DNA of 64,000 nucleotides from Baylisascaris procyonis (Eukaryota; Nematoda; Chromadorea; Rhabditida; Ascarididae): contig JAZARR010000082.1 of NCBI GenBank assembly GCA_037389465.1, forward strand, positions 4,948,501 through 5,012,500, in the 5' to 3' direction. The first letter of the stretch is position 1. The number at the start of each line of letters is the position of its first letter. Both the position numbers and the translations under genes were made by a program. Positions 37,120-49,708 of this stretch are shown here, in pieces. The notes under the pieces are model-generated. The model was not told the origin of the DNA, made no database searches, and was given only the letters and a program-made list of their open reading frames with translations.

Positions 37120-39433
37120 TTCATAGTTTGCATAAAAGAAAATTATGACCAAGTTGTATTTGTTTGTTGAACTTGCGCAATTTATTTATAGACGAGAAAA
37201 TTAAATATGTGAGATGAGTAGATATATGCAAATATTTTTTTTTTTAAATCGACGCATTTGTATTTTTCTTACGTGCAGAAGATACCTTCTTAATTATTCA
37301 TGAAGCATAACGAACAATTTTTGGAAATATTACTTTGGCCTACTGCATAACCACTGAAGCTTTTAAATGAATTTTTTATTTATTCACATGTAATTTTTTG
37401 ATCATCAGCAATTGTTTTGATCTTCAACAAATGCATTTTGATGCTATCAGAGGTTTATCAACGATCTCGATACAGAGGCAATGGAAAATATTGATTGAAA
37501 TAAACTATGATACTCAGTGATTAGTGGTACACACCATTGTTTTTGTTTGTGTTGCAAGATAACGAGCACATTCGTTTGTCACAGTGTTTGTTTTCATATT
37601 TGTTTTCATCGATATATTATTTGTTATACGCTGAATTCTTTTAGAATTTTATGCAAATTATGCTTTCAAGTGATGTCATCTTTTGATCGGCTAGAATTTC
37701 TTTACATATGTGATGATAATAAACCCAAAGAGCAATACAATGAGATATTTTCATATGTCGATTCGCATTCAAAGACGATTTGGAAGGTTTTGATGAAAAA
37801 AATTATCACTGCAATGGGAAGAATATTATCAAAACGCTTATCGTGCTTTTTTTTATACATCGTTAATGCTGAGATAATATAGTTCTTCTCCCGATTGCTC
37901 AATGACGTAATTCTCTATTTCCTAAACTTTAAAATATTTTCTCTGTTCTTAGTCGTTTAAAAAGTCTCATTTACGATGCTGTTGCTGCATTTTTCTACAA
38001 ACCACTTTAGCAATGAAAGAGTTTTTTGTACACTTTATTCATTTAGTGTTTATTTCTTGATTTTTGCTAGTGTTCATTAAATATTAGAATGACAATAGTG
38101 TCTTTCCACGTTTTATAGTCTTACCATGTGAAATAAAGAAAAAAATTGCTTCTCTAAATATTGTCATGATTCTATTTTGTAGCACTATTGATGATTTCTT
38201 GAAATTATTTGTATAAACTTTTCATTCATATTAAATAGGATAACACAAATATGATAATATAATCGTAGCTGCTCTCAGAGAATTGACGAAGAGATGTTTT
38301 GGGATCTTCGCACTAATCCTAAGGCTCCAACCGACATACAACATGGCAATGTAAAAAATGCAAACTTTTTTTTGTATAATTGAAAAGTCGTAGTATTTTC
38401 GTTGGCTGATTGACTCGGAGACGCTTTAACGTGTATTGTTAAAAGATTTCTTTGTAAAGTGATATAAGAGAAGAGGCACTACTGTTTTTTTATTGATTAT
38501 TTTTGTGAAGATGAGTTAATGCAAAATACAAAAAATAAAACTGTACATCCTGTGTGTAGTTTTCATGAGCCCATTAAGCCTATTTTTGTACAAAAGAAAA
38601 AAAATTTACAAATTTATTTATCGACAAATTTGTGTAGCTGCAAAATTTAAAAATTGAAACATTCAAAAATTTGCATATGAAAAATCTGATTCGAATAGAA
38701 TAAATATTTATGCCAATAGTGATCACAAATTAATTGCAACAAATGCTGTGTAAATGCTAGAATTCGATTGCTTTTTGAAGTTTCTTTTATTGTTTTGAGT
38801 AGAACTTCAATCATCATCATTAAATATGATATGAGAAAATACGCAAAACTAAGATTATTAGCGTGTTATTTAGCAGTGCAGGAAATTATTAACGAAATTT
38901 ATGAATATATATTATGAATAATTTATGAATATGTTCATTGTATATTAACTTTATTTTCTTTTGTCGCTATTCTACTCAACTTTTACGGCATCGGATCCAG
39001 AAAAGGGAAACAATCTTTCTACTCGAGAAGTATAATTTCCCAATTCGAATGAAAAATTTCGCTCTTATTTATTCAAACCTAATGAGGGATAACTAAAGAA
39101 CGCATTTTAAGGTGCAAAAAATAAGGATCTTGTGCTGTATCACTGATCCGTCGTTGCTAAATTGCGGCCATCGCATTCGTTGGCGATGAGCGATGAGACT
39201 TTTATAACTAGAGATTGCAAGTTGCACTGGTATTTGTTTAATCTACATGAGGCATAAATACCATCTTGAATTCACAATGAATTTAAAATCGTTGGAGCGA
39301 AAAGCGCAATAATAGAGATAGATATAAATGTGATTTGAACTTTGAATTTTCCTTTGATCGTTGGCCACTTCTTTTTCGCCGATTTTGGTCAGCATAGCAT
39401 TCGAAAAGGGCAGACATAATACTGACCGTTTCG
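37120..39433. other. intergenic, AT-rich, no gene seen
   Basis: The first part is the probable 3' region of the membrane-protein gene; an AATAAA occurs near 37498. The rest shows no coding signal. Confidence 0.5.
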
Positions 39434-39709
39434 CTAGACGGGTATGTTGCCCGTGTGCCCAAAGTGAGAGTCGTCGGTACAGTCGTCTGGTTCACGTATT
39501 GTGTACTCGTGATCGAAGTCGTCTTCGTGAAGTTTCCTTAGGCTTGCGAGCACTTTGCTAGCTGATTCTATGCACACATCAGCGAGAAATGTGAATGCAG
39601 AGTTAGAAAGGCTCCGCGGAGACGATTGATGATGAATGAAACAGCACATGAACCTGAAGACTGCGTGCGGACTGCACTCATCAGAATCGAGCATGGAAAT
39701 AGGGTCCAT
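39434..39709 (-). CDS. 91-residue ORF in a GC-richer island, unknown
   Basis: On the minus strand ATG at 39709 opens a complete ORF ending at TAG (39434). It starts MDPISMLDSDECSPHAVFRF and ends with an acidic, His-rich stretch (KLHEDDFDHEYTIREPDDCT and DDSHFGHTGN). The GC content and codon mix differ from the AT-rich surroundings. It lies about 230 bases from a foldback transposable element and may be an exon, a relic of mobile DNA or chance. No motif was recognised. Confidence 0.27.
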   Translation of the reverse strand: MDPISMLDSDECSPHAVFRFMCCFIHHQSSPRSLSNSAFTFLADVCIESASKVLASLRKLHEDDFDHEYTIREPDDCTDDSHFGHTGNIPV

Positions 39710-39933
39710 CGAAATTCTGTGTGCCACTCTTAACGACGACTCTAACCGAAAATAGCGAGAGAGAAATGACGAACAAGCGAATTAGAAAGTGAAACTTCAG
39801 ATCATATTCATATTTATCTTTATCATTTCGCTTTTTCCTACATTTATAAAAATTTTGCTTTATAACATTTGCTTTATTTTGCTTTATTCATATGTTAAAT
39901 AAAATTTTCGTATAACAATTTTGCTGTTTACTT

Positions 39934-39936
39934 TAA
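39934..39936. repeat. target-site duplication TAA, left
   Basis: TAA directly precedes the left GAACTCA terminus and matches the TAA after the right terminus. Confidence 0.45.
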
Positions 39937-40522
39937 GAACTCAGCGCACAGATACGTCATATAATTCGCTAAATTTATGTCATTTCGTGGCCAATTGAGT
40001 GTATCCGCGAATAGCATATGAGAGGGATTGGGAGGGAAGTGCTTTTAAATTTTCTAATATAGAAAACTATTAAAGGACGAAAGAATAATGAGAAAAGGAA
40101 ATATAAGCGCAAAAATGCGGTCTGTTGCTCGATTAGTGATCTACGGAGCGAGTAAAATGATTGTCGCTGTCTTTTGATTTCCAACGATTGTTTTTCGAGC
40201 AAATATACATATATAATTATATGCCTCAGGCAGAATTATTCGAATAAGGCAAGATTATTCGAATAAAATATGCCTCAGCCGAGATATGCCCCAGCTACCG
40301 AGGATATACCGGTATGCGGATGGAATTAATGAGCAACATGCCGCATTTCTCCATTTACATTTTTCCCTCCCATTGCCTTCCATCCTCTAATAATCGTCTA
40401 TATTAGAAAATGTAAAGGCACTTCCCTCTCAATCCCCTCCCATGCTATTCGTGGATCTGCTCACTTGGCCACGAAATGACATAAATTTAATAAATTATAC
40501 GACGTGTCCGTGAGTTGAGTTC
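39937..40522. mobile_element. 586-bp foldback (MITE-like) DNA element with long terminal inverted repeats
   Basis: The left arm (39937 to about 40080) and the reverse complement of the right arm (about 40382-40522) match over about 145 bases at roughly four in five positions. They share blocks such as AAATTTATGTCATTTCGTGG, GAATAGCAT, GAGGGAAGTGC and TTTTCTAATATAG. Both ends start GAACTCA when read inwards. The flanking bases are TAA on both sides (39934-39936 and 40523-40525), a 3-bp target duplication of the TWA kind typical of PIF/Harbinger elements. The core of about 300 bases has no transposase ORF, so it would be non-autonomous. It includes GATTATTCGAATAAAATATG, related to sequence outside the element at about 40.74 kb. 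Confidence 0.72.
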
Positions 40523-40525
40523 TAA
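40523..40525. repeat. target-site duplication TAA, right
   Basis: TAA directly follows the right terminus (GAGTTC) of the foldback element and matches the left copy. Three bases can match by chance in AT-rich DNA. Confidence 0.45.
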
Positions 40526-40689
40526 AAGCAAGCAGCAAAACTGATATACGAAAAGGTCATAATCGTAAGAATATCGAACATTAAATGAAAAGGTGTCCCC
40601 TCAAAAATTTTCGTCAAACATGTGTCCACACCATGGAAATTTGTTCTGAGCCATTTTCAAGTTCAGGGATGCGTTGAAAAATGGCAATT

Positions 40690-41060
40690 ATTTTGGCCCG
40701 AGCGAGAGAATACCGTATTCGAGTAAAACATGGCGGAGCCAAGAATACCGTATTCGAATAAAATATGCCTCGGTTGTGAAGCTCCGACCAGGCTTGTTGG
40801 CTCCGCTCAATCGAGCCGCCTCGCCCAGCACGCTCATCGGAGCACGGGCAGCGGGATGAGTCCCCAAAATCATAAGAGAAACGACGGTGAATCGGCTCAT
40901 CAGCATCCGACGGGTGGGCGACGAGCTTAAGCCATAACATTCGCGTGACCGACCTGCAATTAGTAGAGGCCGACCTAAAGACCGTTGAAGCCAAGCGGGT
41001 CAGAGGAGCATTGGGTCAGGGCAGGTGGAAGCGATATGACGAGACGTTTCTTCGTAATGA
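40690..41060. repeat. GC-rich block with short repeats, probably mobile-element debris
   Basis: A stretch far richer in GC than its surroundings follows the foldback element. It begins with two tandem versions of GAATACCGTATTCGA plus A/G-TAAAA (about 40701 and 40740); the second continues AATATGCCTCGG and resembles the core of the foldback element at about 40250. The rest (40780-41035) has open frames on both strands but no recognisable protein. A fragment of a larger repeat family is the simplest reading; a gene exon is not excluded. Confidence 0.4.
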
Positions 41061-44000
41061 ATGCTCCGTTGATTGAAATAAATAAATCGATAACGCATTT
41101 GACTTACTTGCGGAGTTTCGCGTTCTTACTAGTAACATTACTAGTAATTAAATAAGTGCTGTACAACGTCTTGTTCTACGATCAAATGGCTACCTTATCA
41201 CATGTCTTATTGAATCATACATATAGTTATAATTGAATATAATGGAGTTCGAGTCCCTATCGTTGATAATATCTGTTTGAATACTGCTTATTCAATCAAA
41301 GATTGATACTTTTTTCTATAGAAACTAATTATGTTACTGCCTAATATTAGAGATGTTATTGACACCGCTTCTAATTCCCCGTAATTGCGTTTTGCCGAAA
41401 ATGTGATATTTATTGAAGAAGTATGCTAATAAGTATGATATAGTCCTTAACTTCGAGGAATGATTGTTCCTGATTTTATAAAGCAATAATTATGGTCGAA
41501 AAAATTCGATAAAAAAGAAGAAAAAAATTCATGTTTTAACCGATTATCGATTTTATCGATTATCGTAGCTCCTTCTTTCTTTCTATTCGTTGCACGTATC
41601 GGGTACTGTAATAATCATTTCGATTCTACATCGTCTCGACATTAGTCTTTCACAAAAAAAATGTAAATTTTATAATATTTGGTTCCTTATTATATTAATT
41701 AGTAAAAAAGTTATCGCAAAATGTAAATCTTCATATTTTTTATGACTCAGTGTGCGGTAATTGTTTCATCAAAGGATTCATTGAAATAAATGGTGCAGCA
41801 TTCGTTTATATTTCATGTCAAGCCCAATTAGCGAAAGCTTTTGGCATTTTTTTCTGCGGAAAAATCTTCCCGATAGTTTCTAGGAAGAGATTATATTTTA
41901 ATATCAATTTGTATTTTTAAAAGTTATTCTTAGTTAATTTGTTTTCTATCAGAAATTAACTTTATTATTAATGCTTTATTATTTATTTGTTTTATTAATG
42001 ATATGCTCAAAAAAATAAATAAAAATCAGGTCAAAAACTTTTCAATTGGGAGATTTATAATGAATGAAAAAAGTCGTTTTTTTAGATAATGTTGAAATAG
42101 ATAGGCTAGAACTCTGTCCATTTTTATTTGCGAAATTAAATATTTTATTAATGATTTCTCTATCGATGTTGTTCGTGAACACTTCTTATCTCTAAGTTGA
42201 TAGCGATTATCCTCACTGATAACGATGATATCTCTAATGATAACACTAAGATTACTCGAAAGCACTTATTTGTAGCTATACTTATCCGGCATTATTGCTG
42301 TACTACCTTTCCTCTTCATATCTGCGTCTTTGTAGTCTTTAGTGACCTTCTGGCTCACATATTTGAGTTGTATTGTTCTCATCTACTTACCCATACTGGT
42401 AAGCAGATGCGAACAATTGTTTGCTTACCCTTACTCATTCTTTGAGTTTCAATTTTCTTCCGAGATAATTTTTCGTCTTCATCTACTTGGCTTTTCATAC
42501 GTTTAGGAAAATAATGAATGAATACATACTTTTATACAAGGAGCCCTCGGGGACGATCATACTACTTTGTATTACTATATACTATTTATTACTATTTATT
42601 GAAATAGATCGACCACATCATCTCTGATTATCATTGCATGCGAAAGAATTGATCTGACGGCTTGCTCATCAGTGATTCATTAATGAGAAGAGACGAAGTG
42701 ATTTCTACCTAAATGTTCTTTTTTTTTCGCCCAATATATCCACCAGATAAATTCGAGTATTTTTAATCACCTATTTGCATTTAATTTTGTCGATAATTAT
42801 GCGCGTAGCAAAAAAAAAAATTAGTAATTAATAACGAAATATTGAAATGTTTAATTGAATTTTTTTTCCTTTCTGTTAATTTCCAACCAATTTCAATTTA
42901 CTTATAGATGAAAAAAAAATTGCATATTTGTTGTGAAATATTCGATCTTCTATGAAAAATTTTCTTTTTTTTATTCATTTTTCGCTTATTTAATTTAATC
43001 GTAAAATTTGAAACTTTAAAAAAAATCCAAATTTTTAAGCAATAATATTTGCAACGCTTTAGTGGGAATTATTGTAAAATTCCACGAGTTGTCATTTAAA
43101 ATTTCCCTTCTAAAGTTATAAATCGTATATGCAATACGCTTGAGATCAATTTTCGGCTAGATCAAAGGAAGCGACTTTAGTGTTGAAGCGATTCTTGGAC
43201 TCACATAATTGGCCAATGGGAATTTTTCTTTTGAAGAAAATTGTTTAAGATATGTGGAGAAGTTAGCCTTCAGAAAAAAACCGTGATCGTTGATTTCCGG
43301 TCATCATATGGCGAGGATTCTGAAATTCAGAAATTTTCAGCTTTTCAGTCCTTTTTTAAAAATTGGAAATTTCAATTTTTCAGTAATAGTTTTTTTCCCA
43401 GTCAGCAAGTCTCATGAGTAACCGTAATCGTTTTTGGAAAAAAATCAAAAAACAAAAACCAAAATTACTGTAAAAAGTCGTACACAGTGTTGACATACGA
43501 GCGATTTTCTGTGCGTAATAGTGCACAAACGTTAATATTCAATTTTCTTGATATTCTATTTCCTGATCTTGATTCAGGCATTATTTAGAATAATTTCAAG
43601 CTGGCGACTCTTATGTATGAGTCATTGCAGCGTTAGGCGATATTCGTTTTTGTTCACTTCCGTTTATGAATATTTTATTCATAATATTAAAAGTTACAAC
43701 TTTTTAATAATTGTTTTTTTTTAATCGTTGAAAAATGGAATTTAGTAATAAAAGTGAGCGCTTTTACTATAGCTATAGGTGCAGAAGAAATCTCTTCAGC
43801 AATAATATTGCAATGGTGGCGAATATATGTGACGTACGGGGCTAACAATATTGAAATTAACTGATAAACATGGACTGCGCTTTAATAACCTAAAGTGTAT
43901 TTAATAAATACTACAAATCAAGAATTGGCTATTCTAAGCGTTGTGATGTTTACGGCATAAAATTTAATATTGAAAGGCCACTTCTATTGAGGCAGAGAAA

Positions 44001-45517
44001 ATAGAGGGCGAGAAGAAATAGAGGGATTTATTTAGAGAGAAGATTATGGCACTACTCACTTAGAAACTGGAATCAGTATATAAATTCCCTATCCCAATAG
44101 AAGGGTATTAAAAGTTTGATTAACGAAATCCTTCAAGGACTTTAGTTTTTTTTTTTTACTCTTATTAACCATTTGTATTGCTTAGATCCTTTTTTGTATG
44201 TATAACTTTAAAAAGTCAATTGTATAAAGGGTCTATTTCTATAGGTTTAACATTAAATAAACATTGCTCTATTTGTGCTACTACTTCATAGTACGATCAC
44301 TTTGATCATTTATACAAAGATTTATTGATTATCGCTTTTCAATACTGTATTTATCAATGCAACATTTATTCACCCAACTTTATATCCTATAGCTTCTGTA
44401 TTCCATCATCCATCCATGGATTTTAGTTTCTCATTACTACTAGAATTCTGTTCTATTATTTTATATGAGTATTTCGTCTTGAGAATGTTTTAGTGAGCTC
44501 CAAATGTTATTCGTATTGCTTTGATAGATCTAATATTAAACACAGATCAAATAAATATTGCTCTACTTGTTATCACTATACACTCAAGGGCGTTAACATC
44601 TACACTAGGTTCATCGACTATCAGTTATCATTCACATATGTCTATGGTTCACTTGCGTCGACTGTGTGCTTCAGTATACGCTAACTTTTGTACTTTTCTG
44701 CACTCTGTTTCTGAGCTTATAGATAAACTATAAATGTAGCTTATTTTACGCACTGGCTCTTCTATTATATCACCATTAAGCTTTGATTCCCTTTATTATT
44801 TCGAACTGTGGTAGGTTAATGTTATCGTGTACAACTTTTATATTTACTGTAATTTTTTTTCTTAATTTGCATTTTTCATTTATTCAGATAAGAGTTCTTT
44901 TTCCATTCATTTCTAATTTTTCTACTATTAGTTAAGCTGTCTATATAGATTCTTATACTAATAGGCAGGGTTATGCGTTCCTTTCTGACGATGACCCGCG
45001 CATAATTTAAATGCACTGAAAGGGATAAAGGCCGAAACATGGTCACCTTTTGTTCTCGTAGGAATTTATTCGAGTCTTACTTCTTGAATTCTTCACAACT
45101 ATCTAGTCTCCTAACAGTCGTCTATTGCTGATATCCGCGTGATATCTGCATTTGCCTTAAGAAATTTTTCTTTCTTTTCTTAATTTCGTTTTCTCGGAGC
45201 ACCATATTCATATGGGTCTATACTAACGTTGTGCACATAAAGGACTTTATTTCAGTTTTACCTCAGTATAATACTTTCGCCGTTTTTGATCTATAGATCA
45301 TATTCCCTTTATAAAACTTTCGAAAAATTGTTAGCAATGGGTCGCTTTAGTTAGACATCGTAAGATATGTTCAGTAGATTTTATTAAATTGATGCGAATG
45401 GTGTGCTAACGTTTTTCAGTGATTCGAATTAATGTAAGGGGGCTGTGAAGTATTTTTAAAGAACTTTGGCGCCTATCAGTTTATATACATGCTTGTATCT
45501 ACATAAATATAGTTCGA
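41061..45517. other. intergenic, AT-rich, no gene seen
   Basis: Short ORFs only. From about 44.1 to 45.4 kb the composition is T-rich on the plus strand. A possible repeat-end motif (CTGACGATGACC ... GCCGAAACATGGTCA) lies at 44985-45045. Confidence 0.5.
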
Positions 45518-45544
45518 ACTCCCTCTCCCTCTCCCTCTCCCCCT

Positions 45545-45620
<76 letters not shown>
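45518..45620. repeat. compound (CCCTCT)n-(CT)n-(TA)n microsatellite
   Basis: The pyrimidine-only stretch 45518-45584 passes straight into (TA)n up to 45620. Confidence 0.95.
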
Positions 45621-45624
<4 letters not shown>

Positions 45625-47021
45625 TCATCGTACGTACAATATATGAATTTCGTAGTTCACTATCTAAGCATATGAGTCAATCAAAAAGTATGGTGAAGCT
45701 TACCATTTCTGCCGGCATTTTTCGTAAAAAAAATGACCAAATGAGAAAATTTTTGTTTCCTTATCTGACATCCTAGAAAAGAAATAAGATTTTCTTTTAT
45801 TCTGTTTAAGGTTAAAAAATTTTCTGCCAGTAAATTTTCTAGAATGTTTAATTTTTCGATGAAATTTTTTTTCCGCCTATAAACTTTCTCTTTTCCGGTA
45901 TATTTATATATTTTATAAATCTTTTTTTTTTGCTGGATAACATATCAAAAAAAAATTTTTTTTCTAAGAAGACTTTTGTAGAAGTAATTCTAATATGAGG
46001 AATTCGAATACCAAAATAAAATTCATTATACATTCATATTAAAATCGTTTTTCGAGGATGCATTTCATTTTATTCAAAAGCAAAAAAAAAAACATTGTTC
46101 CAAATGAGTATGAAACCATTTATGTGGGGTTTTTTTTTCGCCCCTTAACAAGCTCATTTGTAAAAGCGGCACCTTTGTGATGGTCAGTTTTGCTAATATT
46201 TCAGCCGGAAATACGTTAATTCTTGTGAACAATCGCTTAATGATTTTGGAAAAAAAAATTCCAGAGAGAAAAGAAATTCGCTATGAAAGAAACTCATAAA
46301 GCGTAACATGATTACATGAATAGTCAGGAATTGTTTATTACTTTGTTGTTGTTTTGTTTTTTTTTTGTCTTTTTTGTCTTTTTTATTTTTTGAAAATCAA
46401 GAAAAACGAATATAATGTTTTTCACTCTTTAAAGTTCTTTCAAGTTTTTTTTAAGTTAATTTTTAAGTGTCATTCAATATCAACGAATATTTTTTAAACA
46501 TTCAGTCATGAAGGATCTAAAATTAGCTTATCTAAAGCTTTCTTCCTAGGGCAGCAACCAATTATTTCATTATAGTTGAGTATTAATGCGAATATTTACA
46601 TACTTTTGAGCCTAGGGCCTCAGATCGCAGTGATTGTTTTGGGTATTCAGTGTTTCATAACTGAAGAAAAACTAGATTTTCATTTAAAAAAGTAAATACC
46701 TAAGTGAATAAGTAGATAAATAAACTAATTAATTAATTAGCGTTGGAAGCCCATTTCATTAATATACCTTTGATATGCTTCCAATGACTTCCAACATTCA
46801 TTTCTAAATCATTTTAAAAGTTTATCGCAATAATTAACTGAGAGTCGAAGAATACATGAGGTTTTCCACTTATGCAATTTCTATATCGCTTCGGGCAATT
46901 TTTATGTTTAAATTCTTCCTATCATATTGTGCTGAAAATTTGAAAAGATTTTTCAATAAATGCAACTTTTTATGCTTCAAAATTTTTCTGGAATTAGATC
47001 ATCAAAAAAATCTATTTTTGA

Positions 47022-47022
47022 A

Positions 47023-47112
<90 letters not shown>
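47022..47112. repeat. (TA)n microsatellite
   Basis: About 45 TA units with two G interruptions. Confidence 0.95.
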
Positions 47113-47429
47113 AAGTAATAATTTATAGAAGTGGATTATTGAAGAAATATAGGAATATTAGACGAAATTATTCGACAAATATGGTGATCAAGTTCGTCTC
47201 ATTCAACCTTGAGAAGCGCCAAACTTGAAGAACATCGTTAATGAGCCACGAATCGAGGGAATTGTCGTATTTTCTCATCACCTTGAATTATTGCTCTTTA
47301 CTTCAGTGCCATCTTTCATTGATTTAAAGCTGCAATATTTCATCCCAAAAATATTATATGTAACCTTTTTTTTTCAATAAATTTATACAGAAATTAATGC
47401 GCAACATTAGCAATAAATAGAGAGTACTC

Positions 47430-47533
47430 GAAGCTTCAGTTGTTGAACTAGTAGATGTCGATGTTCATACTCTAGAAGTATATGTTCTCGAACTAGCTGA
47501 TGTCGAGATATTCAAGTTCTAGAAGTCTATTCT
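47430..47533. repeat. degenerate tandem repeat, about 46 bp, two units
   Basis: Two adjacent units share GAACTAG, TGATGTCGA/AGATGTCGA, TTCA and CTAGAAGT. The plus strand is open through it (LEASVVELVDVDVHTLEVYV and on to a stop), which follows from the repeat and is not by itself evidence for a gene. Confidence 0.5.
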
Positions 47534-48216
47534 TTTGAATTCGGTGGTGTTAATGTGATGAAAGCGCTATTAAATATTGAAAGAAAAGGAAAACGAGGTT
47601 GATATTGGTGAAGAAGTAGTATGTTTGAATTGTAGGGTACGAAGTAAGAGAGACGTCATGTCTTTGATTATGACATGAACGAGAAATTTGTTGCTCGCAT
47701 AGGGCGGCATCCTTTGATATTCGATTTTGAATGTGTTGTGGCCGTTTTATGGATCTATCCCCTCATCTGTAAAATTTTCAATTAAAATTTTCCAAAAAAT
47801 TTACAATGCTTAAATGTTATTCGATTTACTCTATTATCCATTAATCCTCTTCATTCAAATAATAAATTATCACTGATAATATGAGATAATAAGAATATTT
47901 AATTTGGTGACAGAATTCATTCAACGTTGACACAATTGGACGACTGGTCATAGAAAATGATCGAAATATTTGATGTCTTAGGCTTAAGAGAGCGGCAACC
48001 GCAAAAGAAACCATTGAATCGCGCACGCCCCGCATTGTTTCGTCTGCTACAAAGAGAGAGAGGATGAGAAGTAGAGAGGGAGAAAGAGTTAAAGGATCCT
48101 TTGATGTTGCCGACATAAATGTGAGTTTCGGGAATCCTGGCTTGCAAGAGTGTCAACCAAATCGTTGGACAGTTGTTTTCCAAGATTGGCTATCCAGTAG
48201 AAATTCATCGTATACG

Positions 48217-48267
48217 ATGAGTGGTGCACCATTTGCACCATCACTTTTCATCTTCTTTTTTCATCTC
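48217..48267 (+). CDS. candidate first exon (signal-peptide-like) of the SGNH esterase
   Basis: An ATG at 48217 opens 17 codons, MSGAPFAPSLFIFFFHL, ending in phase 0 before GTTAAT. The next supported exon of the esterase (49709) begins in phase 0, so the two can be joined without a frame problem. The peptide has a hydrophobic core (LFIFFF) that could start a secretory signal, as expected for this enzyme type, but it lacks a positively charged N-region and the donor is not a strong GTAAGT. The open frame extends upstream to 48064, so the exon could be longer. I saw no better candidate between 46.8 and 49.7 kb, but the real first exon may be elsewhere. Confidence 0.3.
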
Positions 48268-48369
48268 GTTAATAATTGGCCAAGATTTGCACTCTTCATA
48301 TTCGATCATTCGGTTAGCGGTTCAATTTTTTATTTTTTGCATTTTAATCAACATTTGAAAATAAAAAAC

Positions 48370-48535
48370 AGTTTTATGGCTAAATCAAGCTGTAAAAGTC
48401 TTATTATGGCCAAGTTGTGAAAAGGTCCTTTTATGACCTATTCGAAGGGTGAGAATCTTCTAGCCAAATCAAGGTTTCAGAAAATTCTTTTATGGCCAGA
48501 TCAGGCTATGAAGATCCATTAATGGCCAATCTCTT
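48370..48535. repeat. degenerate minisatellite, about 29 bp, five to six units
   Basis: Units follow the pattern TTTTATGGCCAAATCAAGC then TGTGAAAAGTCC, with many changes (TTTTATGGC, TATTATGGCC, TTTTATGACC, TTTTATGGCC, TTAATGGCC). It sits in the presumed first intron of the SGNH gene. Confidence 0.6.
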
Positions 48536-49470
48536 AATTATGTCATTGAATGGTTGCATCGATTCGTTCTCTAATTTTTAAAAAAAGATTTTTCATGTTT
48601 GTTTTTCAAAAATTCGACATTTATAGCACATTTGCACTCAAATTAATACTAGTGAAATGAATTACTTTTACATAACAATTGGCAATAGAGTCGATTTGTA
48701 TATTCGTATGTCCCAGTTGCCCCCTTTAAAAAAAAAAAAAAAAAAGATTATAGTGAATAATTTATTGCATTTATGTTTTCTAGTTTTTTTTTTTTTTTTT
48801 CAGAGTCAATTTCTCATTTATTTCTTGAGATAGATGCATTATTTAATTGAAATTGGAAAAGACTCGTTGAGAATATGATTCGATTTAAATAATATTCTAG
48901 AGGAAAGTTGTAGAAATAATCGCTATGAATTATGCAATGATATTCTTTAAATATCAAATTTTTTTAAAAATATATTAAGTGAATGCGATCACACTGATCG
49001 AAAACTATGCATCACCTTAAGCATCAACTGATTTAGTTTCTCGAAGTTGAAATCCGTTTGGCGTTTGAGGAATATAAAGATACTAAGAGATATGATAATA
49101 TCAACAGGAAGTATACAGCAATTTCTGATGGTTCGAAAAGGAATGAAATTATAAATTAAATTAAATGTTGAGATTTATAAAAAAAGTTGAAAATTAAAAA
49201 CTATAATTCTAGAATAGGGAGACCTAATTTGAGTGATCGAATATTTAGATGAGCCAATGTTCAGATTGGGTGCTCTTTAATATAATAATATCATTAAAGT
49301 ATACAAATAACTGACATGCGAATGCGCATTTAAACACAAATATGGCGGCATTTATTAATTCGACGGACCCGTATTATTCTAGCACCTCTCCCACTTCATA
49401 AACCTGTAAAAATGAATAAAGCAGTCTAAAATCGATTCAAAGTGGGGAAGAGGAGCGGATAGAGTTGGAA

Positions 49471-49501
49471 GGGGCTTGAGCTGGGGGAGGAAGGGGAGGG
49501 G
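49471..49501 (+). other. G-quadruplex-type motif in a SGNH-gene intron
   Basis: Four G-runs (GGGG, GGGGG, GGGG, GGGG) with loops of 8, 5 and 1 bases, about 210 bases before the exon at 49709. Confidence 0.5.
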
Positions 49502-49708
49502 AATATGTGAAGGAAATGAGAACAGGGAATTTGAAATACTGATAGCTGCGCGAAGTCTGAACAACTGAGAAGGACAGAATCTCAAGGATTCATAAGCAAC
49601 CTGGGGACGGAAAGCTTTTTCAAGATATTGTGAATGCGTTTATTTGATTTATACTTTGAAACAATTTTTTTTTCTTAAATTAATAAATAATTAATGAAAT
49701 AATTTCAG

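Larger units (their letters stand above)
45621..48216. other. intergenic, microsatellite and repeats
   Basis: Holds the (TA)n run at 47022 and the 46-bp repeat at 47430. No gene is supported upstream of the SGNH gene on either strand. Confidence 0.45.

Noticed and set aside
44985..45038. Hammerhead ribozyme
   Set aside because: CTGACGA and CGAAAC are present, but the stem II between them does not pair properly and stems I and III are not evident.
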